In this document: positions 12,101 through 22,357 of the stretch, piece by piece
How the letters are laid out: every line of letters begins with the position of its first letter
Position numbering within the stretch: position 1 is the first letter of the stretch
From: Microcyclospora pomicola
Lineage: Eukaryota > Ascomycota > Dothideomycetes > Capnodiales
NCBI GenBank assembly: GCA_002786065.1
Contig: NHNY01000004.1
Location: 620,001 to 684,000 of the forward strand
DNA length: 64,000 nt
Direction: 5' to 3'
Made by a program: the position numbers and the translations under genes
The notes under the pieces: generated by a model
What the model was told of the DNA's origin: nothing
Databases searched by the model: none
Seen by the model: only the letters and a program-made list of their open reading frames with translations

Positions 12101-12275
12101 CCTTGACAGTAGGATTGTGTCCGACGGCCGCGCGCGCCGAGTGCGCGCGAGTCACAAGATCATCATCTTCAAAAAATGAATCTACGTTCGTACTACTGAA
12201 GGCTTTCGCGCGACCTTTACCGTAGGTCACAAGCTTGCCCGGCTTCTGGGAGGATCGAGCTGAGAAGTTGGCCAT
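9108..12275 (-). CDS. wapl: WAPL-like cohesin release factor
   Basis: Single exon, 1,055 residues, ATG at 12275. WAPL proteins work with Pds5 to open the cohesin ring and remove it from chromatin in the nucleus. The first 570 or so residues are disordered, rich in Ser, Thr, Pro and Lys, with many basic patches (KRGRKAND, PKKRQK) that could act as nuclear localisation signals. The WAPL helical-repeat domain spans about 577-1000. It begins at IHELRAAGRNRGFMQDTEAL and includes YVERFVAHGFEQQLVAEY, LLLSGEPPQHTLTCLHKAGV, SLGIMTNLADQNAAARDL and GYLAILLANLCQ. The C-terminal end is Ala/Gly-rich. I assign it on fold-level resemblance; the N-terminal half cannot be matched by eye. Confidence 0.85.
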   Translation of the reverse strand: MANFSARSSQKPGKLVTYGKGRAKAFSSTNVDSFFEDDDLVTRAHSARAAVGHNPTVKDSFGTEKAESRAQAQKLGKPHKAARDTFDVPSSDEEVEVPVKRVTPPKIRARPRLVDDTVHMSDLPSWEKVKIKPTPAQAKAATRARLTEAMDPNSQLQNELTEVVARESSNASTVAGNAKTSTTNPELQPKTAAARLAARKRMQTGAGQSHGKTEANAASNATKRAVSNIAEVAPSPRKRGRKANDGVSQQATATSTMEKTRDGGRPTQCTTTTGYEIFDFPEVDDTKEQGKELSESVSPPLAQKTRRDKIACARTTPVKGLSAPDRLHTMLPPDSDTTDSTARSPSILLSAPGTPTAATPSLDHDSSSPRIGVHGSDKLTPKQIRAWDRILPGVEPSTHSPGALPLDALKIGGQIRNETKGAPNRRMLTLSSSDITEVPKKRQKLVDRLKAAAFDGSSEDESTEDDTDVVMAEVAPTITASVRQRPKQEVNAGQESSQGPGQSSAATAEPRITYARVRSYLPEDSLEEAMALDIPIPSQHTRTMAHRVNTDIISSQSSAVVPDDSDDDSGPARLRSIHELRAAGRNRGFMQDTEALMEDISNHNSSARGARRGALVEIANKMMEREYVERFVAHGFEQQLVAEYAASPDEVGDLLLAVITSLLLSGEPPQHTLTCLHKAGVLQWLCSKLRSNVESRKIARDRRNNMSKASQTDFLACVDACKQHAGLWEHAQPSTTTPRCIALKSLEMFVRRSRKLGDQSELLTADQLTLVLDDLQPDASGDSVINISLAFSTLESLAISSLPLEWPESVSKHLAALLPRLQVMHGMPQHTTFLALRLTLNLTNENPRNCSSFAQSDTIHYFLLQMSNGFQRLESNNAGEDSDRALLFDLLILSLGIMTNLADQNAAARDLAIAAPNTPILTALLTTFTRGLERAPDAESMAEINTNVAFGYLAILLANLCQAPPTRHFIAAALPGASLHRLVAAVEEFVAFHEKVDMLQSMRAFDDEDESMGEDGLVRGDSSMTAAAAPGGGELWGAYTARVKAVLSRLKAVAE

Positions 12276-12897
12276 GTTGTGGTACTGTGGTGATTTGATC
12301 GTTCGTGGTATGCAGGCGTAAATATAGAATACGTCTGGAAGAGGTGCTAATCATCGTTGGAAATCGCCATTAATGTCGCGCCAGATGACTAGGTTCGCGT
12401 CCATGGTCCGGGCCAGTCGACAAAACCGATCGGTAGTGACCGCGATGGTATCGCACCTTACAGAGCGCTCTGCTGTCGAAGGCGTCGTGAATGCTGATAC
12501 GTATATGCGCGCAATGTAGGATGTTAGGGGTTGGTGTCGGTGTGATTTGTAGTGTGAGTTGATGTTTATGTGATCTAAATACATGTACGTCAGAAGTGTT
12601 TATTGGCCTTCATTTGCCGGCTGTGCTACATGCTGCTTGATTGCTTATCGCGGGCCGAGCCCGAACCCAAACTCTGGCTACGCGAACTATTGCTCAAAAG
12701 AACCTGGAATCGCGCGCGGCGGCCATGGGGTAAAACATTTCACTATCGCATCTGGAAGCGAGGCTTTGACATTCATTGTTACACTGAGGGTTGTCGGTGT
12801 CTAGAATCTTCAATTCTCACCTTGACTCTCCCACTTTCACCTCATATCTGCTTCTTCATCTAGAATTGTCGGCTTCTGACTTTGAGCAGAACTAAAC
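12276..12897. other. Divergent promoter, WAPL / UPRT
   Basis: 622 bp between two diverging starts. No convincing open frame or named regulatory element was seen. Confidence 0.5.
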
Positions 12898-13893
<996 letters not shown>

Positions 13894-14074
13894 TGTGCTC
13901 TTCAAGCTGCGGCGAAACCATAACTCCTATCCCCATGCTCTCTGACATTTCAACTTGGTTCAACGCTTTGCTCATACACTCATTGCGCTGCTCATCATTC
14001 CCGCCATTCCATACTGGCCATTACTGTTCATCACCTCGACTGATACCCGTCGGTCTTGCTCCCTTTCTCCGCCA

Positions 14075-16300
14075 CTACTTCTGGACGTGCAACTGGAGCC
14101 TGCGTCGTTTCTGCGGCTGCGGTTGCGTCCCATCGTTCGCATCTGGAGTGGTGGTCTCATCACTCTGCTCCGATACCTCGTGAGATCGTTTTCGGCCGCC
14201 ACTGGGTTCAGCCTTCGAGTGCTCAGCTGGACTGGGGGAAGTACTCTTCTCATTATTCTCCGCTCCCCCTTTGGAAAACTTCAACTTAAGCATGATTGGC
14301 GGCCTCTGCTGTGGTGTTTCTTTGTTTGCAGTGGCAGCAGTGCCAGCCTTCTGGTCAGGACTGTGCGCATGCGCTGTTAAATCATCACGATTCGCGCACT
14401 TCTTCTTGTTATCGCTGACCTGAACCTCATCACCGTAATACTTTCGCGGCTTGCAGGCGCGCCCACTTCTCCTCGTTGTCACCGCTGGTTTCTCCGTATT
14501 TTGACCGGCACTGGCTGGCGTTGAGCTGTCGATCGGCTCTGATGAATTGACTTGTTTCGAGAGAACGCTTTGCTGCGGAGAAGTGGTTGGCTTCGCGGCA
14601 GTAGTTGACTTTGAGGCAGTGGTTGGCGTTGAGGCAGTGGTAGGCTTCGAGGAAGCCGTCGGCTTCGAGGGTGCGCTTGGCCTCGAGCGAGCGCTTGGCG
14701 TCGAGGGAGCGCTTGGCTTCGAGGGACTGCTTGATACTGGATCGCTGATTGGGGGATCGCCAGTCGTCGTGTTGCACTTCATCTGCGCCAGGCAGAAATC
14801 CCGCCAGCGTACGAAGGTCTCCGTAGCATCATCAATGGCTGTTACCTGGTCCTCTGAAGATTTTTCCGCAAGGTTGGAGATACTGTTCCGAGCGGCCTCA
14901 AGCCTTTTTGCCAACACCATCTTTGTCGAGGCTTTACGCTTGCCAGCAGCCTTAGCTTTTTTGGAAAATCCAATAGCAGATCCTGCTGTGTTTCCATACT
15001 TGGACAAGAAAAGCAATTTGCCAGCGGCAATGAGCGGTTCTAGCTCGATTGCCATGGCGTCGCAGTCCGCATCACCTGTCGGGAGCAAAGGTGGAACGTA
15101 GACAGGATACAGCAGTGCAACGGCATGTGTGCGGTTCTTGGGGAAAAGTCTGTGTTGTGCGAAAAGCACATCTTCGTTCAACGCACGCTCCGACTGCAGC
15201 TGCGCTTGCGACTTTCCCCAGAAATTGGTTTCGTCGGCATCAATCTGGGCCTCGGAGAGACCGTTCTTGCGTTTGACTTCGCGAAGCTTGCGCCGTTGCT
15301 GATCTTTCCACAAGTCGGACTCTGCCCTAGAGAATACACCGATTGGCGCATCCGGCGTCTCGAAAGCGCGGTAGAAGCCATGCATGTCAACGCCACCATC
15401 AGGGTCTCGTCCAGCGAAGTCTGCCTGTGTCTTGACAAGCGCACTGGGATGCGTTTCGCGAAGTTGTTTCCAGAACTGCCGTGTCAAGTGGTAGGAGTGC
15501 TTAGCACGAGCAAAACCCATGCACATGTCTTCCGACGTGCGACACGGGATGGAACGGCCTTTGCAGCGCGCTGAGTTGCATGGTTCGTCATGTATGGCAT
15601 ACGGTTTCAGGGTTGCTTGATTCAGATCTTGATCACCCATCTTCGCTTCCCACTCGAGCAGATGAGCTGCGTGTGCATTCGACGTGCGATAGTCGAATAG
15701 TGGTAGTGGTTGCCAGGGCTGCTCCTTGTAGGGATCGTGCGGCTTACGGGTCTTGCTTGGTTTTGGATAGAAATTGTGGGTGGGACCCACTCGATGATAA
15801 TTGCCATTGCCGAAGCTATACTGGCGTCCTTCGTCAGTTTTGGATGGCGATGGTGGAGGAGCCCAGTCGTTCTTAGGAATTTGAGAAGGTGGACGACAGA
15901 GATCATCTTTTGGCATTGGCAGAAGCTCCAGTAAGTCCTTGCTGACTTCCGGCTCGACGTCGCGCGTTGTGGTATCGACTCGGGTTGCTTCGCTCCATCC
16001 CACGAATGGGAAGTTCGCTCCAGAGTCATGGACGCTGAGACGCTCTACCGTCTCATCGCCGCCTCTTTGCAGCTCGGTGCTGGGATCATGAGGAGTGTAA
16101 CCAGGCAATTTCCATTGAGGCATGGTTAGGCGGTGGTGAGCTTTTCTATGGGTGGTCATGATGGCTGAGAGTAGGACCGATTCATCATCTGCGATTTTTG
16201 CCCCAGTAGCTTGCTCCAGTGCAAGTGGTGGTAGTTTTAACGCAGCCATGCTCGTGGTCGGTGGAGCATTGGCTTGTATATGCTGCGTCACGTCGGCCAT
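14075..16300 (-). CDS. Unknown basic, largely disordered protein (741 aa)
   Basis: Single exon with ATG at 16300. I do not recognise the family. Residues 1-220 are polar with scattered Trp/Pro/Tyr. Residues 220-430 look more ordered and carry a Cys/His cluster (HDEPCNSARCKGRSIPCRT) and Trp-containing segments such as HLTRQFWKQLRETHP. Residues 520-600 are a Ser/Thr-X-Pro repeat (PSKPSAPSTPSARSRPSAPS). The C-terminal third has RRSGRACKPRKYYGDE and ends in PQKRRRLQLHVQK, a likely nuclear localisation signal. A nuclear or chromatin role is inference from the basic tail only. The Cys/His cluster at about 245-265 could bind a metal. Confidence 0.7.
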   Translation of the reverse strand: MADVTQHIQANAPPTTSMAALKLPPLALEQATGAKIADDESVLLSAIMTTHRKAHHRLTMPQWKLPGYTPHDPSTELQRGGDETVERLSVHDSGANFPFVGWSEATRVDTTTRDVEPEVSKDLLELLPMPKDDLCRPPSQIPKNDWAPPPSPSKTDEGRQYSFGNGNYHRVGPTHNFYPKPSKTRKPHDPYKEQPWQPLPLFDYRTSNAHAAHLLEWEAKMGDQDLNQATLKPYAIHDEPCNSARCKGRSIPCRTSEDMCMGFARAKHSYHLTRQFWKQLRETHPSALVKTQADFAGRDPDGGVDMHGFYRAFETPDAPIGVFSRAESDLWKDQQRRKLREVKRKNGLSEAQIDADETNFWGKSQAQLQSERALNEDVLFAQHRLFPKNRTHAVALLYPVYVPPLLPTGDADCDAMAIELEPLIAAGKLLFLSKYGNTAGSAIGFSKKAKAAGKRKASTKMVLAKRLEAARNSISNLAEKSSEDQVTAIDDATETFVRWRDFCLAQMKCNTTTGDPPISDPVSSSPSKPSAPSTPSARSRPSAPSKPTASSKPTTASTPTTASKSTTAAKPTTSPQQSVLSKQVNSSEPIDSSTPASAGQNTEKPAVTTRRSGRACKPRKYYGDEVQVSDNKKKCANRDDLTAHAHSPDQKAGTAATANKETPQQRPPIMLKLKFSKGGAENNEKSTSPSPAEHSKAEPSGGRKRSHEVSEQSDETTTPDANDGTQPQPQKRRRLQLHVQK

Positions 16301-17324
16301 TTCGTGAAGGCTTATGGATATGGTATGAGGGGATGTCTTCTTGATGTCGAGATCTCCGGTCTCGTTTGGTCTGAAGCTCCTCGTTCGAGCAGGATGCGAG
16401 TCTGTACTGCGAGGCTATTGTTCTTCCGTCTGGCGGTGCACAAGTGGTGCTGGTCAGGCAAACCAAAAGTGGTCGGGAAACAGCTGGACCTCGATTTCAG
16501 TATTGACGCCGCTCGTCAATGTACAAGACGCCGGATCGGGCTTTGGATGCTTGACAAGACAAAGCAATGGGTAAAGGAGTGGCTCTCTGTACAAAGAGCA
16601 GTCAATTGAAGAAGTGTAGAATGTACATGAAAGGAGACCATGGCATGAACAAAAGTTATATACGGTGGCTGAGGACATGTTCGCTCATTGTAGATCAGCG
16701 TAAACTGGTGGAACAATAGGTATGAGAACAATTGATGGCGGGTGCGAATTGCTGACCACAGGTGAGGACATGTATGAAGTGGAAACATTTCTTGACTTGA
16801 CCTTCTACAAGGATGGTAATACAAAACCTCTCGCAGTGGACGCGTTGCACTGTAAAGGCGCCGTCGATACACGAGGAAAGCAGTTCAAGTCGTCGTCTTC
16901 ATGTTGTTGTCTTCATGATGCTGGAAGTGGTTTCAAGTAACAGCTTCTTCAGATCAGGGATGGCCCGAATCAGATTAATCCTGAAGACATCTTTGCGACA
17001 TACTGCTGCTCCCGGACTGACGAGGAGCACCATGGCAGAGACAATGCACGAACAATAACCATACTGGCCAAGTGCTAGATATCCGATGAATCAAGTGAAG
17101 TCGAGACGATGTCGACGAGAATGGTCCGTGCACGTTCTCGAGCTTGCCGATCTCGAGAACTTTCTTCGGGAATGCTTCAATTTCTCCGCAAACAGTAGTA
17201 CCCGACTCGACCACTTCTCCATCCAATAACCCACCTCCCTTCCCATCTCTCATCCCCATCTTATCCTCCCTCACGAGAACAACGAATCCATCATCGTTTG
17301 TCATTCTCTCTTTCATTGTACAAC
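16301..17324. other. Divergent promoter upstream of HSP60
   Basis: About 1 kb between diverging genes. It includes the heat-shock-element-like cluster at 17157-17178 and a C/T-rich 5' leader just before the HSP60 ATG. No gene seen. Confidence 0.55.
17157..17178. promoter_or_regulatory. Heat-shock-element-like GAA/TTC cluster
   Basis: The 22-bp stretch contains GAAnnTTC followed at once by TTCnnGAA, then a near TTC unit three bases on. Hsf1 binds inverted nGAAn units. The spacing is not a perfect three-unit element, but two inverted pairs lie side by side 147 bp upstream of the HSP60 start. A weaker TTCnnGAg lies at 17135-17141. Known fungal HSP60 genes are heat induced. Confidence 0.5.
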
Positions 17325-19135
17325 ATGCAGCGAGTCCTTTCATCCGCGCCGCGCGTAGCAGCTCGCAGCACTCAAAGAGCACGACAAGTATCACTGGTGC
17401 AGCAACGGTTTGCTCACAAGGAGCTCAAGTTCGGTGTGGAAGGTCGTGCGGCTTTGTTGAAGGGTGTTGACACACTTGCAAGAGCTGTTGCAACGACACT
17501 TGGTCCCAAGGGTCGTAACGTGCTCATCGAATCCAGCTATGGATCACCAAAGATCACTAAAGGTAATTGATCCCTTGTCCTGGGCTCTTCCATCATCAGC
17601 ATACTGACGGGAATGTCTTAGACGGTGTGACGGTCGCCAAGGCCGTGACTCTCCAAGATAAATTCGAGAACCTTGGTGCTCGCCTTCTGCAAGATGTTGC
17701 CAGCAAGACCAACGAAGTCGCTGGTGACGGAACCACCACCGCTACCGTCCTCGCCCGCGCCATCTTCTCGGAGACTGTCAAGAACGTTGCCGCTGGTTGC
17801 AACCCCATGGACCTCCGAAGGGGTACTCAGGCAGCTGTAGAGGCCGTCGTGAAATACATCCAAAAGAACAAGCGTGATATCACAACCTCGGAAGAGATCA
17901 GCCAGGTCGCCACCATCTCTGCTAACGGCGACACTCACATTGGCAAGCTCCTCTCGCAGGCCATGGAGAAGGTCGGGAAAGAGGGCGTGATCACCGTCAA
18001 GGAGGGCAAGACGATCGAAGACGAGCTTGAGGTCACTGAGGGCATGAAGTTCGATCGTGGTTACATCTCTCCATACTTCATCACCGACACCAAGGCCCAA
18101 AAGGTCGAATTCGAAAAGCCGTTGATCCTTCTTTCGGAGAAGAAGATTTCGGCCGTCCAGGATATTGTGCCAGCTCTTGAAGCTTCACAACAATTGCGCC
18201 GCCCACTCGTGATCATTGCTGAGGATATTGATGGTGAGGCATTGGCTGTCTGCATCTTGAACAAGCTCCGTGGCCAGCTTCAAGTTGCTGCCGTGAAGGC
18301 ACCGGGCTTCGGCGACAACCGCAAGAGCATTCTTGGTGATCTTGCTGTGCTCACGAACGGTACTGTCTTCACAGATGAGCTTGACATCAAGCTTGAGAAA
18401 GCAACTGCAGACATGCTCGGATCTACTGGCTCTATCACAATCACTAAGGAGGACACTGTCATTCTCAACGGCGAAGGCGCAAAGGATGCTGTCTCTCAGC
18501 GGTGCGAGCAGATCCGTGGTGTCATGGCTGATCCAACCACCAGCGATTACGAGAAGGAGAAGCTGCAGGAGCGTCTAGCCAAGCTCTCCGGAGGAGTCGC
18601 TGTCATCAAGGTTGGTGGCGCATCGGAGGTCGAGGTCGGCGAGAAGAAAGACCGCATGGTCGACGCACTGAACGCCACACGTGCCGCCGTCGAAGAGGGT
18701 ATCTTGCCGGGTGGTGGTACTGCCCTGCTCAAGGCTGCTGCCAATGCTCTCAATGACATCAAGACTGCAAACTTCGATCAACAACTTGGTGTAGCAATTG
18801 TCAAGTCTGCCATCACTCGTCCTGCCCGGACTATCGTCGAGAACGCTGGTACCGAGGGATCCGTCGTGGTGGGCAAGCTCATGGATGAGTTTGGATCCGA
18901 CTTCAACAAGGGCTTCGACAGCTCAAAGGGCGAGTATGTTGACATGATCGCCGCTGGTATCCTCGACCCGTTCAAGGTCGTGCGAACTGGTCTCATGGAT
19001 GCCTCTGGTGTCGCATCTCTGCTCGGCACAACTGAGGTCGCAATTGTAGAGGCGCCAGAAGAGAAGGGTCCACCTGGTGGTGGTATGCCAGGTGGCATGG
19101 GTGGTATGGGCGGAATGGGTGGCATGGGCTTCTAG
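17325..19135 (+). CDS. hsp60: Mitochondrial chaperonin HSP60
   Basis: Two exons, 17325-17562 and 17622-19135, with a 59-nt intron splitting [13 protein letters not shown]; 583 residues. It forms the ATP-driven folding chamber of the matrix with Hsp10. The N-terminus [20 protein letters not shown] is a textbook matrix leader, and mature sequence begins near [12 protein letters not shown]. GroEL-family ATP motifs are [29 protein letters not shown] and [12 protein letters not shown]. The C-terminal tail is the expected Gly/Met repeat ([18 protein letters not shown]). Full length for the family. The start at 17325 is preferred over upstream in-frame codons because the leader begins there and no earlier ATG exists in the frame. 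Confidence 0.98.
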
Positions 19136-19661
19136 GCTGCTCACCTGCTTCAGAGCCTGGCTCCTGTGCCCTTTCCGCGTCGTCCCATCCGACCTTGATA
19201 CCCACTTCGACTTATTCTCCATCCTCCCTTTTCGACTGTATAAAAAGCAATTCTTGTTGGCCACTACCGGTCCCGTTCAGGCGTGTCATTCGAACACAGG
19301 AACAGGCTCTCCGGGCCCATCGAAAACTCCGCTCTTTCCCTCGACTTTACGGCTCTGCATGCATGGCATGGCACAGAGGTACATATGCAGATCAGCTACT
19401 TCACCGTTTGAGAACGGTGATGACATTAGCTTTACTGGCGAGGTATAGATGTCATGGGGAGGTTTTGTGTAAGATGTATGTATGATAGTGTGCGATATGG
19501 GTAGCTTTCTGAGCACGATAGAGACAAATGGCTACAAATGTTTCGTTCGAGATTGAGGTCATCTTGTCATCAGTCTTCGTGCATGGATCTTCGTTCTGTC
19601 GATCAAAATTACTCGACTTATCCCTCCCACTCTGTGGTGTTGGCGCGCTGCCGCATACACA
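19136..19661. other. Convergent 3' region
   Basis: 526 bp between the stops of HSP60 and the T5orf172 gene. It should hold both 3' untranslated regions. No gene seen. Confidence 0.5.
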
Positions 19662-21095
19662 TCATCGTGGGCCCATCTTTTCCGCCCATCCAACCCAACG
19701 CCTCACAGAGTCGTCCACATTCTTGATCCCTGCATGGCTAGCCTCAATCTCAAACCATTCTCGATGCTCACACTGACACGTAGTGCATTTTCGTTTGACC
19801 TGCCGCTCGGCAAGTTCGAGATGAATCAGTCGTTCAACGCGTTTCACCATCGGGACCTTGCGCACCAGCTGCCCGCTATCTCTACGGTGCTGGCCGGACG
19901 CTGAGGAGAGATCAGGATATAAAGCTTGCGTCGCGGGCGCCGGCGTGGTAGGTTGGTAAGGGTACCAACGGATGAGGTTCAAGGAGTAGCCGCACTGTCG
20001 CTGCCACTCGTTCATTCGCCTTGTGACGTTGCTCGCGCGTCCGATTTTGAGCATGATGGTGGGTTTGCCGCGGGTCGGAGGCTCGGAGCCGTCGAAGGAG
20101 TACTCCGTCATGATGTCGCTGACGCGTCGCGATCGGTGGTGCGGTTGTGGTGTGAGAAGCGACTGCGCACTTTCGTGGGCAGGCGGTGTCTTGGACTGCG
20201 GCGTCAGCCAGAAGATGTAGATGTAGCCTTCTTCATCATGCGGACTGATGGGCTTGGCCAGTTCGGCGAGCAGAGTGGAGGTTGTCTGTGGAGAAAGACT
20301 CGATGGGATGAGCGAGAGTAGTTGGCTGGTGCCCGAGTCTTGTGAGGCGGGCTTCGGTCTGCCTTGAGGGCGGTAAGGCAGGTTTGCGGCCTCTGGTTCA
20401 CCGTTTCTGCGAGGGACATTAGGCATGGACGCTCTTAGTGGTGCTGTGGTTGTGGGAGCCATGGTCATATCCGGAGTCCTCGTTGCTCGCTTTCGATGCC
20501 GCACGATCTCAACATGTTCGTCAGGGTCGGCCCCCATACAGCACAGTGCCGCCCAGAATCCTCTTGGCTTCGGAGATACCCTCGGCTTGGGCTTCGAACT
20601 GGGGCGCAGTGATGTGTGACTTTCCAGCGCAAAGTCGTACGTTGCTGTTCTTCTTGGTGGGCCAGCATAACCATTCGTCGGGTCTTTCCTTTGCCGACGC
20701 TCAGTCCTTGTTTGATGGTGATGTGTTGTCGGGTCTATCCCAAGCCTATGCGCCATCGTCTCAATGCTGCTGCGTTCTTGCAAAGGGTACATCCTGTCCA
20801 CTCCCTGGGCTCCCTGCTGTCCACTTTGCCCAGTGTGCTTCTTCTCTTGCTCAATGGCGCCCCCATATGCCTGGTCTTTATGTTGCCAGCAATACTCCAT
20901 CACTCCAAGATCTTCTCGTAGCGGCATACCCTCACCATCTGTACTGACATACTGCTTGTGCAAAGCCGCTTTCGCAGCAGCAAGCGCGCGACGACATGGC
21001 CTGCCGGAGCTTGTAATTCCTCTACACGTCGTCAAAGGGTTCTTAGAGTCATTTCGACCCAACAGAGCTTCCGGCGCATTTGCGAAGGTGGCCAT
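19662..21095 (-). CDS. T5orf172/DUF1766 (Mug113-like, GIY-YIG superfamily) protein
   Basis: Single exon, 477 residues, ATG at 21095. The N-terminus has the short Cys motif TTCRGITSSGRPCRRAL common in this fungal group, then EYCWQHKDQAY. Residues 110-270 are disordered and basic. The C-terminal third (about 285-460) has EEGYIYIFWLTPQ, PTIMLKIGRASNVTRRMNEW and QRQCGYSLNLIRWYP, then KRVERLIHLELAERQVKRKC and HREWFEIEASH. This is the T5orf172 layout: a GIY-like first strand, a KIG..R helix and a late H/E region. The superfamily includes nucleases, but the fungal proteins (S. pombe Mug113, up in meiosis) have no proven activity. A DNA-nicking role is therefore only a possibility. Confidence 0.85.
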   Translation of the reverse strand: MATFANAPEALLGRNDSKNPLTTCRGITSSGRPCRRALAAAKAALHKQYVSTDGEGMPLREDLGVMEYCWQHKDQAYGGAIEQEKKHTGQSGQQGAQGVDRMYPLQERSSIETMAHRLGIDPTTHHHQTRTERRQRKDPTNGYAGPPRRTATYDFALESHTSLRPSSKPKPRVSPKPRGFWAALCCMGADPDEHVEIVRHRKRATRTPDMTMAPTTTAPLRASMPNVPRRNGEPEAANLPYRPQGRPKPASQDSGTSQLLSLIPSSLSPQTTSTLLAELAKPISPHDEEGYIYIFWLTPQSKTPPAHESAQSLLTPQPHHRSRRVSDIMTEYSFDGSEPPTRGKPTIMLKIGRASNVTRRMNEWQRQCGYSLNLIRWYPYQPTTPAPATQALYPDLSSASGQHRRDSGQLVRKVPMVKRVERLIHLELAERQVKRKCTTCQCEHREWFEIEASHAGIKNVDDSVRRWVGWAEKMGPR

Positions 21096-21568
21096 GCTAG
21101 CAGGTGCTGGTGGAGAATAAGGAAACGGGAGGTGACAGTAAGAAATCTAGGATTTCTGGCAGAAGTTACCGACCAACCTATATTGAATGCATGCTCCACG
21201 TTCTCAAGTGTTCTTTTGTTGGAAGTGTGACCGTCGCTCGGCCAATATAGTGCACACATGCACACTCAAGTGCAGGCGTGGACGTCGTCGCCTCGTTGGC
21301 TTAGAGGAGGCTGGGCTCAAGAGTGGCGGGCACAGCCCGATTCGCGAAATGTTCGCGAAGCACGTGATCCTGGATACGCGAGGTCGGATACTCATTCCAG
21401 CACATAGAGTTCAGCGAAGTTGTGATACAAAAGCATTACTTCCTGTGCATAAAGACAATGTGTTGAGCAGAATCGCCGCTGATGCATCGCTTACAATCAT
21501 AACCCGTCATTTCAAGCACAAGCATGGTACTCCGCGGTCAACACCAGCCCGACTCGTGTTCCAACGTA
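21096..21568. other. Intergenic, T5orf172 upstream / E2 3' flank
   Basis: 473 bp between tandem minus-strand genes; promoter of the T5orf172 gene and 3' end of the E2. No other feature seen. Confidence 0.5.
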
Positions 21569-22357
21569 TCACATCTCGTTGAACAGCCTCGCTGTGACGT
21601 CGCCAATGTACTCCTCCTCCAACTCATACTCCTCCCCTTCATTCTGATCGATCCCGATATACTCGAACGCTGCCACCACTTGTTCCACGGTGAAACCGAG
21701 CGGCACGAAGCGGTCGATCATCGACCGAGGATATCCATGATAAGCTTCCCTACGTGCTTGCTCTTGCAATCGTTTTGCCTCCTTGTCATCGATGCTCTTG
21801 GTGCGCTTCTGGGTCTTACCAGCGCCGGTCTCAGCACTAGAGCTTGAAGCGCCACTCTTGCTGCTTCCTGGCGGTGGTTTGGGCGCACCTGCGTATCTGA
21901 CCGCCCACTCCCTAGCCACTATCGCGAATTCCTCAGGTCGTGCAATGAGCATACTTGCTACTTCAGCATCCTGGGGATCCTTCGGCTCTGGACTCGAGAG
22001 CAGGCTTTGTAGCGAGATCAAAGCACTCTTTAGTGTCAGCACTGGACTCCAGGCCTGCCCGAGAGTGTCAAGACAGATGGCGCCTGTCTGACTGCTGACG
22101 TTTGGATGCCATATCTTGGTGATGAAACGCATGTCTGGAGGCTTGAAGGGATATTCGGGGGTTATTCTTATGTCCACCTCATATCTCCCATTCTCGTATG
22201 GCGTATCTGGTGGTCCTCGAAAGAGGCCGTGGAAATGTGTGAACTCTGTGATCTCCGCATCACCCTGTGGGCTGGTAATGGTGATACCCGAATGCGTGTC
22301 TTTGAGAATGTCCTGGATCTCTTTCTGCAGGCGTCGGTTGCGATGAGCTCCAGCCAT
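21569..22357 (-). CDS. ubc1: Ubiquitin-conjugating enzyme E2, E2-25K/Ubc1 type with C-terminal UBA domain
   Basis: Single exon, 262 residues. The ATG at 22357 gives MAGAHRNRRLQKEIQDI, the normal UBC start; the frame upstream is untranslated leader. It accepts ubiquitin from E1 as a thioester and passes it on, extending Lys48 chains in known Ubc1/UBE2K enzymes. The UBC fold spans about 5-155, with GLFRGPPDTPYENGRYEVDI, the HPN motif (KIWHPNVSS) and the catalytic Cys95 in TGAICLDTL. A polar linker (about 160-210, Ser-rich then KEAKRLQEQARREAY) leads to the UBA domain (IDRFVPLGFTVEQVVAAFEY). Yeast Ubc1 acts in ER-associated degradation with Hrd1, which fits derlin and Ufd1 later in the window. 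It shares a 577-bp promoter with Rpt2. Confidence 0.95.
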   Translation of the reverse strand: MAGAHRNRRLQKEIQDILKDTHSGITITSPQGDAEITEFTHFHGLFRGPPDTPYENGRYEVDIRITPEYPFKPPDMRFITKIWHPNVSSQTGAICLDTLGQAWSPVLTLKSALISLQSLLSSPEPKDPQDAEVASMLIARPEEFAIVAREWAVRYAGAPKPPPGSSKSGASSSSAETGAGKTQKRTKSIDDKEAKRLQEQARREAYHGYPRSMIDRFVPLGFTVEQVVAAFEYIGIDQNEGEEYELEEEYIGDVTARLFNEM

